Assembly (NCBI GenBank): GCA_030041355.1
Contig: JASHNZ010000022.1
Span: 20,212 to 84,211 of the forward strand
Direction of reading: 5' to 3'
DNA length: 64,000 bases
DNA from: Nitrososphaerales archaeon
GTDB taxonomy: Archaea > Thermoproteota > Nitrososphaeria > Nitrososphaerales > CADDZS01
The translations under genes and the position numbers were made by a program. Under the pieces are notes generated by a model. That model was not told the origin of the DNA. It saw nothing but the letters and a program-made list of their open reading frames with translations, and searched no databases. Position 1 is the stretch's first letter, and the number at the start of each line of letters is the position of its first letter. Positions 33,263 through 41,662 of this stretch are shown in pieces.

Positions 33263-34639
33263 TCATTTTTTGTAAATATTCACTGCTTCGTCAAAGACGG
33301 ACTTTTCTCTTTGCAGCGCGTTGTCTATGTAGCACTGTCTGCAGGTCTCAAATCCATTTTCGCCTATTTTCTCAGATCCTGGTCCGAGTGCCCTCAAAAT
33401 CGCCTCGGAGGCCTCGATGTAATTGCTCGGACTGAAAGTATAGCCATTTGATCCATTAACAACTAATTCCGAAGAGCCCGCCCCCTTGCTCACCACTACC
33501 GGTTTCTTGTTAATCCATCCTTCCAGCACGCTTATTCCAAAGCCCTCAAGAGCCGAAGTTAGTAGAACGGCTGAGGAAATCGAGTAGGCTGCTTTTATCT
33601 CCTCATTAGAGGCATGCCCCAAAAAGGAAACAGACTCCTCTAAGTGAAGATTTCTTACAAGTGACTCAAGTTCCGCCTTCCACCTGCTGGCCTTCCCATG
33701 TCCTAGCCCGCCTTTTCTTGATGAAGAGAAACTTCCGTTGCCGATGAGCGCGAGCTTGACCTTGGGTTTATTGTTGCCTTTGAGTAGGGAAAGTGCTTTG
33801 ATAGCGACATCATGAGATTTGATTTTATCCATTCGAGCGACCATTAGCAGTAATCTTTCATCTGCTTTCAGCCGCATTTTCTCGCGAATATGATCGATGG
33901 ACTCTTTGGAGGGGCTAGTCTTCCACTCTTCTGGATCTATGAATGGGTAGATCTGGTAAGCCCGCCCCCTGTACCCAACTCTGATTAGCCCCTCAAGGTC
34001 TCGCCTTGTGCTCACTATCACGCCATCAAAGTCTTCGATCCATTTCACTATAGCACGTCTAGTCAGGAATGGCAGAGTCTCCGGCACGAAAGGCACGTGC
34101 CATCGCACTATCGCGGGGGCAGGAGGCCCAATCAGCCCCCCAGTAGAAAGCAACTGAAAATCTTGGACGTAAAATATGTCTGTGTCGTTCCAGAATTCTA
34201 GCATCGAATCGGCATTTATCCAGTTGAAGCGAGCGTATCCCTCGTATGTCGAGTCAAAAATATTTGCCACGGAAGACAAGCCATGAATTTGAGACCAAAG
34301 ATTCTCTTTGAATATCGAGTAGCTCCGAAGGACGCTATCGGGGATCTCTAAATGGGAAACAAGGATGTCGCCCACCCTCACTTTAGGAGGGTACTTTACA
34401 CCAAGACTCACCCAATGAACTTTGGAGAGAGTGTGTTGGTTGAGCATCCTTTTCAAAAGAGGATAGATCATCGCCGTGACTCCGCCCGGTGAAAGGTCAT
34501 AATCCACTCCTTCCTCCAGATCGTTCAGATCCACTGGGTCGGGAAGCGATCCATACTTATCTAGCAGCTCGCTGTAAGTGAGATTAAATTTGATGAAAGG
34601 AGTCTGGCTGTTGACGCAGGCTCTCAAGATTGGAGTCAC
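33263..34639 (-). CDS. GT-B glycosyltransferase, family 4
   Basis: A 458-residue cytoplasmic glycosyltransferase. The C-terminal half has the donor-binding domain with LLMVARMDKIKSHDVAIKAL (residues about 260-280) and the EX7E motif EGFGISVLE that binds the nucleotide-sugar; KGAGSSELV follows. The N-terminal half has no close match I can name, but the length is usual for GT4 enzymes such as trehalose or mannosylglycerate synthases. Start codon overlaps the stop of the upstream zinc protein gene by 4 bases. Product unknown. Confidence 0.85.
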   Translation of the reverse strand: MTPILRACVNSQTPFIKFNLTYSELLDKYGSLPDPVDLNDLEEGVDYDLSPGGVTAMIYPLLKRMLNQHTLSKVHWVSLGVKYPPKVRVGDILVSHLEIPDSVLRSYSIFKENLWSQIHGLSSVANIFDSTYEGYARFNWINADSMLEFWNDTDIFYVQDFQLLSTGGLIGPPAPAIVRWHVPFVPETLPFLTRRAIVKWIEDFDGVIVSTRRDLEGLIRVGYRGRAYQIYPFIDPEEWKTSPSKESIDHIREKMRLKADERLLLMVARMDKIKSHDVAIKALSLLKGNNKPKVKLALIGNGSFSSSRKGGLGHGKASRWKAELESLVRNLHLEESVSFLGHASNEEIKAAYSISSAVLLTSALEGFGISVLEGWINKKPVVVSKGAGSSELVVNGSNGYTFSPSNYIEASEAILRALGPGSEKIGENGFETCRQCYIDNALQREKSVFDEAVNIYKK

Positions 34640-34911
34640 CTAGAGAAGAAAATAAGCTTCTTTCTAAGACCTCGCGACATAATTCTCGTTGACCGGAACG
34701 GAGGTTTGAAAGGAGAATCTGAAAAATTAAGAGCTAGATTATCAATTATTCGAAGGCTCTGAGCGCAAATGCAGTGATAGTAGGCTGTACCACGAGTCTT
34801 TGATCTGGCGATATATTCAAAGTCCAAAATTAGCTTCTTGCAATGTGAGCACGGTTCTCCATAGCCTTTGAGTTTTCTCACTGAGTCTATTCTTATTACA
34901 TTTACAGGCAA
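34636..34911 (-). CDS. Small Cys/His zinc-binding protein
   Basis: A 91-residue protein with Cys21-x2-Cys24 (GEPCSHCKKL) and a second cluster His46, Cys47, Cys49 (YYHCICAQ), consistent with one zinc-binding treble clef. It is basic at the C-terminus (RGLRKKLIFFSR). It overlaps the GT4 gene by 4 bases, so the two are translationally coupled. Function unknown. Confidence 0.6.
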   Translation of the reverse strand: MPVNVIRIDSVRKLKGYGEPCSHCKKLILDFEYIARSKTRGTAYYHCICAQSLRIIDNLALNFSDSPFKPPFRSTRIMSRGLRKKLIFFSR

Positions 34912-34961
34912 GATCGGACAACGTTATTTGTTACTGGGCCAAGCGAAGATATAGAGTTTAT

Positions 34962-35093
34962 TCAAGGATTCTCACGTCCAAACTCTTCCTTTCCCTCTTC
35001 TTGTTCAGATGCTACCTCATCTGCTTCCTTTTCGAGTTCTCTTTGTTCAGAGGGCGAAGGAGGCGCTGAATTCTGTCGTTTTCGTTTTGCCAT
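34962..35093 (-). CDS. 43-residue charged microprotein
   Basis: From an ATG at 35093 the frame gives MAKRKRQNSAPPSPSEQR followed by an acidic stretch rich in Glu, ending in a stop at 34962. The basic N-terminus and acidic C-terminus without hydrophobic residues suggest a disordered peptide. It fits the 225-base gap between the hydrolase gene and the zinc protein in the same direction. Not certain to be a gene. Confidence 0.42.
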   Translation of the reverse strand: MAKRKRQNSAPPSPSEQRELEKEADEVASEQEEGKEEFGRENP

Positions 35094-35136
35094 GCGACAC
35101 TTGACCTTGGAGTACAAAAGAAACCTGAAACGTAGG

Positions 35137-35964
35137 TTATTTATTCACAGCTCTCAGAAACTCCAGAACGGATTCATTGAAAATCTTTGGATTATCCCAG
35201 ATCATTCCATGCGAAGATCTTGCTATAGTTGCGACTTGACTCGCCGGAATGCATTTCGCAAGCTCGAGGACTATTGACCGTAGGATCCTAGGGCTACCTT
35301 CGGCCTTTACGAGCAATGTGGGCACGTTAATACGGCGGGCATCCTCGCAATCAAAGGGATCTCTCTCTGGAGTAATTTCTATTTCAGCGACAGCAGTCTT
35401 TGAATTGTCAAGCATTACCTGCCTAAATTGTGGTTTTAACTTGTCGTAGACGCCTTTTATGCCGGAAATCCCCTCCAGAAATACTCTGATTCCTAGTTCA
35501 AAATTATCTTCCTTCAGATACTTTTTCCCGGGTTCTATTGTTTCGCTGAGAAATTTCAAGGAGAGGGCCACATCTTCCCTGTCTTTTAACAGCGTGAATA
35601 TTGGAGGCTCTGCAAGTACCAATTTTCTTACAAGAGCCGGATCGTCTCTTGCCGCTAGAGCTGCTGCAAACCCACCATAAGAATGTCCTATTAGGTAGGC
35701 AGGTTCTTTCAATTCCTTGAGCAATGAAACGAGATCATCCCTTTCGGTTAGAAGCGAATAATTTGAAGGATAGTTCCGCCACGGATTGGGATAGTGGTTT
35801 CTTCGACTGTAGGATACGACCCTAAAACCGCGGTTTGATAGAAACGGAACCTGATCAGCCCAGTCCCGATAATCTCCCAGACTGCCGTGGACTAGGACTG
35901 TTAAATCTCCCTGCCCTTTATCATCATAGTAAAGCTTGGCACCGTCGGACAGAGCAAGCCACAT
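35137..35964 (-). CDS. Alpha/beta hydrolase
   Basis: A 275-residue alpha/beta-hydrolase-fold protein. The oxyanion HGSLGDYRDW, nucleophile elbow GHSYGG (Ser near residue 94) and catalytic His in SSHGMIWDN are visible; the acid is probably Asp in the region before PTLLVKAEG. Similar proteins are esterases, haloperoxidase-like enzymes or C-C hydrolases; substrate unknown. No signal peptide. Intergenic spacing of 43 bases to the microprotein downstream. Confidence 0.88.
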   Translation of the reverse strand: MWLALSDGAKLYYDDKGQGDLTVLVHGSLGDYRDWADQVPFLSNRGFRVVSYSRRNHYPNPWRNYPSNYSLLTERDDLVSLLKELKEPAYLIGHSYGGFAAALAARDDPALVRKLVLAEPPIFTLLKDREDVALSLKFLSETIEPGKKYLKEDNFELGIRVFLEGISGIKGVYDKLKPQFRQVMLDNSKTAVAEIEITPERDPFDCEDARRINVPTLLVKAEGSPRILRSIVLELAKCIPASQVATIARSSHGMIWDNPKIFNESVLEFLRAVNK

Positions 35965-36091
35965 TGAAGAGAACCTATGCTAGGACATTCAGAAGATCGC
36001 GCAGAACTTGGTCATCGCAATCTAGGAGACTATGGCAGCGGCTATCCATTAAGGTTAGCGCTAACAACTAGAGTATTACGCAGAATTTCAT

Positions 36092-36604
36092 TCACACGAA
36101 AAAATTTGCGCCGAAGACCATCAGTATTAGGACGATGAAGAGCAAACCAGCCACTATGCCAGTTCCCATTCGGACCCTTTGTATAGCACTGACTATACTT
36201 GCCTCTTGACTGCCCGGTGGAGGAGTACTAGTTTGGGTTTCTTTGAGCATCCGGACCAAATTTCTGGCAGAGGGCATCACCACTGCGAGGGATAGGATCA
36301 GGGCAACCAAACCAAGACCCGCACCTGCTTGAATCAAAGTTGCCGCATTTCCAATGGGAATAAGCGACTCTCTGAAAGCATATGCATATAGCGCAAGTCC
36401 GAAGACCACGGCCCCTATCGAAGTTGCAAAAATGTAATTCGTATATCTTGAAATCGTCTTGGTCAGGAAGTCCGCTCGCCCGCTAGGTGTCATGCTTTTG
36501 ATGGATGGACCCAGCACGGAGCTGAAGAGAAGGGCAGCTCCCATCCATCCAACTACAGCTAGGATGTGCAGAAATAGCAGTGTGGCAAAAATATAATCAG
36601 TCAA
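36092..36604 (-). CDS. Four-helix integral membrane protein (CopD/DUF2269-like)
   Basis: A 170-residue membrane protein with helices at about residues 4-26, 54-74, 84-105 and 142-165. LFLHILAVVGWMGAALLF at the start, with His and Trp in the first helix, is typical of CopD/DUF2269/DUF4149-type proteins. Function unknown. It is divergent from the endonuclease V gene with a 79-base gap. Confidence 0.75.
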   Translation of the reverse strand: MTDYIFATLLFLHILAVVGWMGAALLFSSVLGPSIKSMTPSGRADFLTKTISRYTNYIFATSIGAVVFGLALYAYAFRESLIPIGNAATLIQAGAGLGLVALILSLAVVMPSARNLVRMLKETQTSTPPPGSQEASIVSAIQRVRMGTGIVAGLLFIVLILMVFGANFFV

Positions 36605-36683
36605 GTTCAGGACTTTCTTAAAGGGAGTCTAACAAAGAATTAAAGCTTCGCCTCTGTCTATTTTCTAATTCAAGCGGATTAAA

Positions 36684-37343
36684 ATGCAGAACAAGTCGAT
36701 AGATACATCGGAGGTGAAATTCTTTGAGCGCATTCAATCTCTAGTAAATTCGGAACCGGTTGTTCTCTCAAAGAATCTCACCAGAATATGCGCGGTTGAT
36801 GCTACTTACTCAGACAAAGACCGGAAAGTTGTAGCGGCCGCGGCTCTTTACGACAACGGGGTTCTAAGTGAGACAAGTGTTTACTCGGGACGATTCACTT
36901 TCCCGTATCACACAGGACTGTTCTTTCTTCATGAAGGACCGTTCGTAGTAGCAGCGGTGAATAAATTGAAAGTAAAACCGCAGCTAGCTTGTTTCGATGC
37001 TCAAGGGCTAGCTCATCCTCGGTCGAAAGGTCTTGCAACGATTTGTGGAATGGTATTGGAGATTCCTAGCATTGGAATCGCGAAGACTGCTCTAATCGGA
37101 AAAGCACTTCAATACAAGGATGGTTTGGACAAATTGAATTACAAAGGCAGGCATGTCGGATTCATCACTTTGGACTCCGCAAAGAAAAAACTCTTCTGGA
37201 GTCCGGGCTACTCAATATCGCTCGAACAACTTGAGAGAACAATCGCATTGCATCAAGAGATTTGCCTCAACGCTTCGCGAGAAGCGCATCGACTATCCAA
37301 AATTGAAATTTTGAGAGTTAAAACGAAGCCTAATTTGCACTGA
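36684..37343 (+). CDS. nfi: Endonuclease V
   Basis: A 219-residue DNA repair nuclease cutting at deaminated adenines (inosine). Catalytic acids can be placed: Asp39 in CAVDATYSD, Glu84 in FFLHEGP and Asp105 in ACFDAQGLAHPR; PSIGIAKTALIG and HVGFITLDS follow as in the family. The family usually has FREGP and VDGQG; here LHEGP and FDAQG are mild variants that keep the acids. Its 3-prime end overlaps the convergent CWC microprotein gene by 14 bases. Confidence 0.93.
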   Translation: MQNKSIDTSEVKFFERIQSLVNSEPVVLSKNLTRICAVDATYSDKDRKVVAAAALYDNGVLSETSVYSGRFTFPYHTGLFFLHEGPFVVAAVNKLKVKPQLACFDAQGLAHPRSKGLATICGMVLEIPSIGIAKTALIGKALQYKDGLDKLNYKGRHVGFITLDSAKKKLFWSPGYSISLEQLERTIALHQEICLNASREAHRLSKIEILRVKTKPNLH

Positions 37344-37494
37344 GACAGTTTGGACAAACGCAATCTTTCGCTCGAGCCGCAATACTAGAAAGCTGTTCCT
37401 TCGTCGCAGGGATCCAAGTACACCAACATCCTGGAAGCCCTTGACACTCGAATTCAGATCCGCATACTTCGCATACAAGGTCTCTACTCAACAA
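37330..37494 (-). CDS. Cysteine-rich CWC family microprotein
   Basis: A 54-residue protein from a TTG start (37494; TTG at 37491 possible). Eight cysteines in the order C-x2-C (CEVC), C (FEC), CWC, CVC and PNC: C8, C11, C17, C23, C25, C45, C47, C50. This CxxC...C...CWC...CxCxxC pattern is that of the small CWC family (Cysteine_rich_CWC), thought to bind zinc. Stop TAG at 37330 overlaps the endonuclease V gene. It follows the gene at 37504-37725 by 9 bases on the same strand. Confidence 0.72.
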   Translation of the reverse strand: MLSRDLVCEVCGSEFECQGLPGCWCTWIPATKEQLSSIAARAKDCVCPNCLSAN

Positions 37495-37503
37495 GAATCA
37501 GCT

Positions 37504-37725
37504 TCAAATCAAAGAGGTACAATCTTGAGACGCACAGCGGAGAGAAATTTCAATCTTCTTGGTATCAAGAACATACGGGTATTTACTTGTGACGTTGTTT
37601 ACTCTCAAATCTTCTAAGGTGGTTCGGCAACAATTCTCGCTTCGAATTTCTCCCGTTACCTCAGGCTTCCCGACCAGGAACGAGATGGCTAGGAAGAATG
37701 CGAACTTTCGAGGAGTAGCTCCCAA
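37504..37725 (-). CDS. Small hypothetical protein upstream of the CWC gene
   Basis: A 73-residue frame. From about residue 20 the pattern GKPEVTGEIRSENCCRTTLEDLRVNNVTSKYPYV resembles a small beta-rich protein with paired cysteines (CC, C, C) and could bind metal; the first 20 residues (FAFFLAISFLV) are hydrophobic and may be part of a leader or an upstream over-extension. No family recognised. Immediate neighbour of the CWC gene suggests shared function. Confidence 0.48.
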   Translation of the reverse strand: MGATPRKFAFFLAISFLVGKPEVTGEIRSENCCRTTLEDLRVNNVTSKYPYVLDTKKIEISLRCASQDCTSLI

Positions 37726-37798
37726 TTCACTCCGAGGTTAGAGATAGTAGACATGTCCTGCTTTCTCGGAAGCCTGGTACTTTGTTTCTGAGCAGATA

Positions 37799-38152
37799 AT
37801 GAGTTTTGTTTCTGAAGCAATTCAACTGATGAAGATGAACAACTTTGGCGAGGCAGCTAAAATGCTGGAGACGCATCTCAACGATCAGGGCATCAAACCT
37901 AGCGCCAAAATTGGCATGATGTCATGGATTTCCGAATGTTACCAAAAGACCGAAGACCGGGCACAGGCAGCAAGATGGGCTGAGCAGGCTGGAAGAGCGG
38001 CGCTCGCCTGCAAGGACATGCCGAGGGGAGAGAAAATGAAGCGAGCTCGCGAAGAGTTTGAACGCGCATTAAGTTATTACGAGGCAGTGAACGATGTCAA
38101 CGGTATGGGTCGCATGGCTTCGTTAAAGTACGGATTGCATGCCTCCTCTTGA
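37799..38152 (+). CDS. Small TPR-like helical protein
   Basis: A 117-residue all-helical protein. EAIQLMKMNNFGEAAKMLETHL, GMMSWISECYQKTEDRAQAARWAEQAGRAAL and FERALSYYEAVNDVNGMGRM have the A-x-x-x-F/Y spacing of tetratricopeptide repeats (about three repeats; described by positions 5-26, 39-70, 85-108). A protein-protein interaction role is inferred. An 11-base direct repeat (TTTGTTTCTGA) overlaps the start. No operon partner. Confidence 0.65.
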   Translation: MSFVSEAIQLMKMNNFGEAAKMLETHLNDQGIKPSAKIGMMSWISECYQKTEDRAQAARWAEQAGRAALACKDMPRGEKMKRAREEFERALSYYEAVNDVNGMGRMASLKYGLHASS

Positions 38153-38180
38153 TTAGCCGTTAGTTTCTCAAACCCTAATT

Positions 38181-38567
38181 CTATTCGATTGTGACAAGCT
38201 TGACGCTTTTCAGTTTGTCTTCTTTTTGAAACTCGCGCGTCATGGATCCAATCGTCTTCCCATCTCCTTCAAGGAGAAATAATTCAACGCAGTTGTTCTG
38301 GCTGATCTTATTATGGATGTGGGTCTTCACAATATCTTCGAATTCATGTTTCAGCCTTGTGATCGGAGCCTCGTTGGATTCGTCATGAGTCACTACAATT
38401 ATTGCGTTCATTTTACCCGATAGATTGCTTTTCTCTTTCGAATCTTCAAACAAGAGTCTAATTGCAGCTCTTACAAGCTCGGATCGCCCAGCAAAACCAC
38501 CAGACCTCTGAATCTGATCCATCTCTTTTATCATTTGGTCAGGAAAGGAAAGACTCACGATTGTCAA
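38181..38567 (-). CDS. NikR-like ribbon-helix-helix metalloregulator
   Basis: A 128-residue regulator: residues 1-45 are a CopG/Arc ribbon-helix-helix DNA-binding domain (SLSFPDQMIKEMDQI, GRSELVRAAIRLLF), 52-128 a NikR-type ACT domain. By hand alignment to E. coli NikR, nickel ligands His76, His87 and Cys95 correspond to His74, His85 and Cys93, whereas His89 corresponds to Lys87. So the site keeps three of four ligands, suggesting a different or weaker metal (Zn, Mn, Co) than nickel. It follows the Zn/Mn ABC uptake operon by 54 bases and probably represses it. Confidence 0.82.
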   Translation of the reverse strand: MTIVSLSFPDQMIKEMDQIQRSGGFAGRSELVRAAIRLLFEDSKEKSNLSGKMNAIIVVTHDESNEAPITRLKHEFEDIVKTHIHNKISQNNCVELFLLEGDGKTIGSMTREFQKEDKLKSVKLVTIE

Positions 38568-38621
38568 CTCATTTCACCGGATTCAGGATAGTAATGAATA
38601 TGAGGAAAGCAGACGAAGTTA

Positions 38622-39599
38622 TTAACCTGTTCGCTCAGGAATTGCGGGAATTTCCTTCGAACTCTCGTGGGTGTGTTCTTTGGTCTCTTCACTCTCCTGC
38701 GCCCTTCCTCGCAGTATTGAACTTGGTCTGACCTTTGGATAGACATAGCGAGCGATCAAGTAGGCACCGAAGCTCAATGACGTTATGAAGAAACTTGCCG
38801 GAAAATTGATGTAGTAGGATATGAAGATACCAAGCCATGTCGCGACAACAGCCACTATTACCGAGACCAAGATCGCCCGGCTCGGGCGTGTGGTTACTTG
38901 TTGGGCGACTGCCGCTGGCGTGACTAATAGGGAGAAGATGAGTAACACGCCGATAATTTGAACGGCAATCGATGTGGCTACTGCGAGCAAGAGCATGAAG
39001 ACTAGTCCTAGTCTCAAAGTAGGCATGCCTTTTGCTTCTGCAACTTCTTGGTCGAGTGACGAGAATAATAGCGGTCGGTATATGAAACTCGTTAAAAGAA
39101 GTAAAATCATTCCAGCTAGCAGTGTAATTACGACATTTAGTGTGGTAATCCCGAATATATCTCCAAAGAGAATCGAATAAGCTTCCTCTGAGAATGCGGC
39201 TCCGTATATTCCATAGAGAGTGATGAAAAGCGAGCCAAGTCCTAGCATGAATGCGAGAGTAATTCCGATTGACATGTCTCTTTGCGACGCCCTCTTTCCG
39301 AGGCCGGCCATAGCAGCTGCTCCCCCGGTTGTAAAGGCCAAGAGACCATAGAGCGGAGTGACCCAAGGATAAAATAAGTTCAGCACAACTGCGCCCGCAG
39401 CTCCGGCGAATCCAATGTGCGACAATGCGTGAGCCGCAAAGGCGGATCTTCGCAATACTACAAAGTAACCAATCACTCCTCCGACGATTGCGATAATCGT
39501 CCCAGCTTCAAACGCGTGAACTATAAACGTGTAATAGAGCATGGACTGGAGATCTGAGTACAGATTCCAACTGAAGCTGGCACCAAAGATACCACTCAC
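38622..39599 (-). CDS. Zn/Mn ABC transporter permease (ZnuB/MntB family)
   Basis: A 325-residue ABC-3 family permease with about eight to nine membrane helices. The hallmark segments are FVVLRRSAFAAHALSHIGFAG (positions about 48-68), PLLFSSLDQEVAEAKGMPT coupling helix (about 170-190) and LLIFSLLVTPAAVAQQ. Last 35 residues are polar and His-containing (EHTHESSKEI), perhaps cytosolic metal-binding. It overlaps the ATPase gene by 4 bases. Imports Zn, Mn or Fe with the subunits encoded upstream. Confidence 0.9.
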   Translation of the reverse strand: MSGIFGASFSWNLYSDLQSMLYYTFIVHAFEAGTIIAIVGGVIGYFVVLRRSAFAAHALSHIGFAGAAGAVVLNLFYPWVTPLYGLLAFTTGGAAAMAGLGKRASQRDMSIGITLAFMLGLGSLFITLYGIYGAAFSEEAYSILFGDIFGITTLNVVITLLAGMILLLLTSFIYRPLLFSSLDQEVAEAKGMPTLRLGLVFMLLLAVATSIAVQIIGVLLIFSLLVTPAAVAQQVTTRPSRAILVSVIVAVVATWLGIFISYYINFPASFFITSLSFGAYLIARYVYPKVRPSSILRGRAQESEETKEHTHESSKEIPAIPERTG

Positions 39600-40432
39600 C
39601 TTTGTTTCACCCTTTCATGGCTTTCGTGTATTCCTATTATTGCGATATTGCCCTTCGAGTCATGTAGAACCTCAACATGGCTTCCATAAAGAGAAGACAG
39701 AGACTCTGTTGTCAATACTTCATCAGGCGTTCCCGTTGCAACTTTGCCATTCGCTATATACACGATTTTGTCGAGGAAAGGAAGGAGGGGGTTGATGTCG
39801 TGGGCCACAATTAGAGCGGTAACATTTCTTGTCTGAACAATGTCGTAGACAAGACCAAGAAGCTCTTGTTCGGCCCTAATATCGAGACCTGTAAGGGGCT
39901 CATCCAGTAAAAGCACATCAGGATTGCTCACAAGAGCCTCTGCGAGAAAGACCTTCTGAAGTTCGCCGCCAGATAGACCATTGAGAGACCTCTGAGCTAG
40001 TTTCTCAGCTCCTACTGCTCTAAGAGAATTCAAAGCGAGCTTCCTATCTTCGTCTGAAAATAGCGAAATTCCCCAGCTGTTGCCTGACGCACCGAGACGC
40101 ACAAGTTCGAGCGCCTGAACAGTCAAGTCGTTATCTATCTTGTGCTGCTGGGGAACATAGCCAATTCTCGAATTACCTTTCTTCGGATGCTCGCCAAAGA
40201 CTAGAATTTCTCCACTTTTCGGCTGCTGGATCCCGAGTAGTAGGCGGAACAGCGTAGTCTTTCCGGCGCCGTTAGGTCCGATGACCGCTATGAACTGCCC
40301 TTGCCCAATTGTAAAGCTAGCATTGCTCCAAACGATGTTGTCGCGGTAGCCTGCGACGACTTGTTCCGCGACAATTATTTGGCTATCGAGTTGAGCTTTG
40401 GGTAGTTCTATGGTCTGTATTTCAGTCGCCAA
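39596..40432 (-). CDS. Zn/Mn ABC transporter ATP-binding protein (ZnuC-like)
   Basis: A 278-residue ATPase. Walker A GPNGAGKTTLF, Q-loop YVPQQHKID, signature LSGGELQKV, Walker B VLLLDEPLTGLD and H-loop IVAHDINPL are all present. It drives the permease encoded downstream (4-base overlap) and takes substrate from the binding protein encoded 3 bases upstream. The metal is inferred from the operon neighbours. Confidence 0.92.
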   Translation of the reverse strand: MATEIQTIELPKAQLDSQIIVAEQVVAGYRDNIVWSNASFTIGQGQFIAVIGPNGAGKTTLFRLLLGIQQPKSGEILVFGEHPKKGNSRIGYVPQQHKIDNDLTVQALELVRLGASGNSWGISLFSDEDRKLALNSLRAVGAEKLAQRSLNGLSGGELQKVFLAEALVSNPDVLLLDEPLTGLDIRAEQELLGLVYDIVQTRNVTALIVAHDINPLLPFLDKIVYIANGKVATGTPDEVLTTESLSSLYGSHVEVLHDSKGNIAIIGIHESHERVKQR

Positions 40433-40435
40433 ACC

Positions 40436-41464
40436 CTATTGCCCCAAGTTCGGGTTAAGTGCGTTATCTAGCGCTGCTACTTCGCCAAGCATCCACTGCT
40501 GGAACGTAATATCCGGCGGCTGGATTGTTTCTGAAATGCGAACGATCGGTATGTCTTTGGCTCCTGCTATTTCGAGCATGCACTCGGTCAGCGGTGTAAC
40601 GGTCTGAATGTTGTAGACCAAGACTTTGACACTGCCATTCTCGAGCTGGGTTTGGAATGTCGCTATACTTTCAGTCGGCGGATCATTTCCTGCGGCTACA
40701 GCTTCAATGAATAGAGGTGGAGATACGAGGTCGAGCCCAGTGGCGTTCGCCATCCAGACGAAAATGCTCTCCGTTGAAGCGACCGGAGTTCCGGCGTATT
40801 GTGCTTTGACCTGCGCTTCGAGAGCCATGTACGAGTTTGGACCGGCGAGAGATTCATTCATTGCCTGATAATTCGAATAGTAGTACGAGGCCTGAGAAGG
40901 ATCAATTTTGACCAAATCTTCATACATTGCGTGAACTGTGTCATTCACGTAATAGGGATTATACCACATGTGCGGATTATCCCCAGTTGGTAGTCCAAGC
41001 AGTGTCTGCACATTAAGCAGAGTTGCATTTGGCAAGTGGTCTGCTTCATATTCATCAATTGCCCACTGGTCATAACCCTGACCATTCACGATTACAAACG
41101 AGGCACTCGCGATCGCTACACCATCAGCCGCGTTACTTTCATACTCATGTGGATCTGTGTTTGGATCTGTAATGATGGATGTCACGGACGTGCGATTTCC
41201 GCCAAGCTGGGAGACTAGACTTCCCCAGAAATTCTCTGCGGCAACGACTTTGATAGCATTAGGCGCAGGCTGGGGTGGTGGTGTAGTAATTGTTGAAACA
41301 GTAGTAGTGATTGCTGTAGGCGCAAGGTCGGATTGTCCCGTGCAAGACGTGCTAGACGAACCTAGCCCAATAGCTTTCGGATCATAGATGTAGAGGCCTG
41401 CAAAAGTGCTGATAACTATCACAGCAACAACTGTGATTGCAGCTGTCGTGTAAAGATTATTCAT
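40436..41464 (-). CDS. Metal ABC transporter substrate-binding protein (ZnuA/TroA family)
   Basis: A 342-residue cluster A-I binding protein with an N-terminal membrane anchor (residues 4-28), a Thr/Pro linker (TTTVSTITTPPPQPAP) as in archaeal surface-tethered binding proteins, then the TroA fold. Candidate metal ligands: His in TDPHEYE and His in DNPHMWYNP, plus Glu in STESIFVW and an acidic residue near the C-terminus. The His-rich loop common in ZnuA is missing, so Mn or low-affinity Zn is possible. First gene of the operon; two palindromes are found upstream (41536, 41587). Confidence 0.9.
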   Translation of the reverse strand: MNNLYTTAAITVVAVIVISTFAGLYIYDPKAIGLGSSSTSCTGQSDLAPTAITTTVSTITTPPPQPAPNAIKVVAAENFWGSLVSQLGGNRTSVTSIITDPNTDPHEYESNAADGVAIASASFVIVNGQGYDQWAIDEYEADHLPNATLLNVQTLLGLPTGDNPHMWYNPYYVNDTVHAMYEDLVKIDPSQASYYYSNYQAMNESLAGPNSYMALEAQVKAQYAGTPVASTESIFVWMANATGLDLVSPPLFIEAVAAGNDPPTESIATFQTQLENGSVKVLVYNIQTVTPLTECMLEIAGAKDIPIVRISETIQPPDITFQQWMLGEVAALDNALNPNLGQ

Positions 41465-41535
41465 AGTTAGACAATTGATATGTGGTCATTAATATCTTTT
41501 GCGTGACTATTAATAATCTGAGCTTACGGGAGGTA

Positions 41536-41547
41536 TTTGTTAACAAA
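41536..41547. promoter_or_regulatory. 12-bp palindrome TTTGTTAACAAA upstream of the metal uptake operon
   Basis: A perfect palindrome 72 bases before the start of the binding-protein gene, in the divergent interval with the nitroreductase gene. It is a candidate operator for the NikR-like regulator or another metal repressor. Confidence 0.4.
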
Positions 41548-41586
41548 ATAGCTCTCGACTATTCATAACACTACAGTGCAATTTAC

Positions 41587-41603
41587 GGTCCACGCTGTGG
41601 ACC
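41587..41603. promoter_or_regulatory. Inverted repeat GGTCCAC-N3-GTGGACC
   Basis: Seven-base arms around GCT, 60 bases before the nitroreductase start. Candidate operator for either divergent gene. Confidence 0.4.
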
Positions 41604-41662
41604 TCTGAAAACTATTTACTTTAGGCGCTACAGGAAAAAGTGTTCTGGAGATGCAAAATTGA

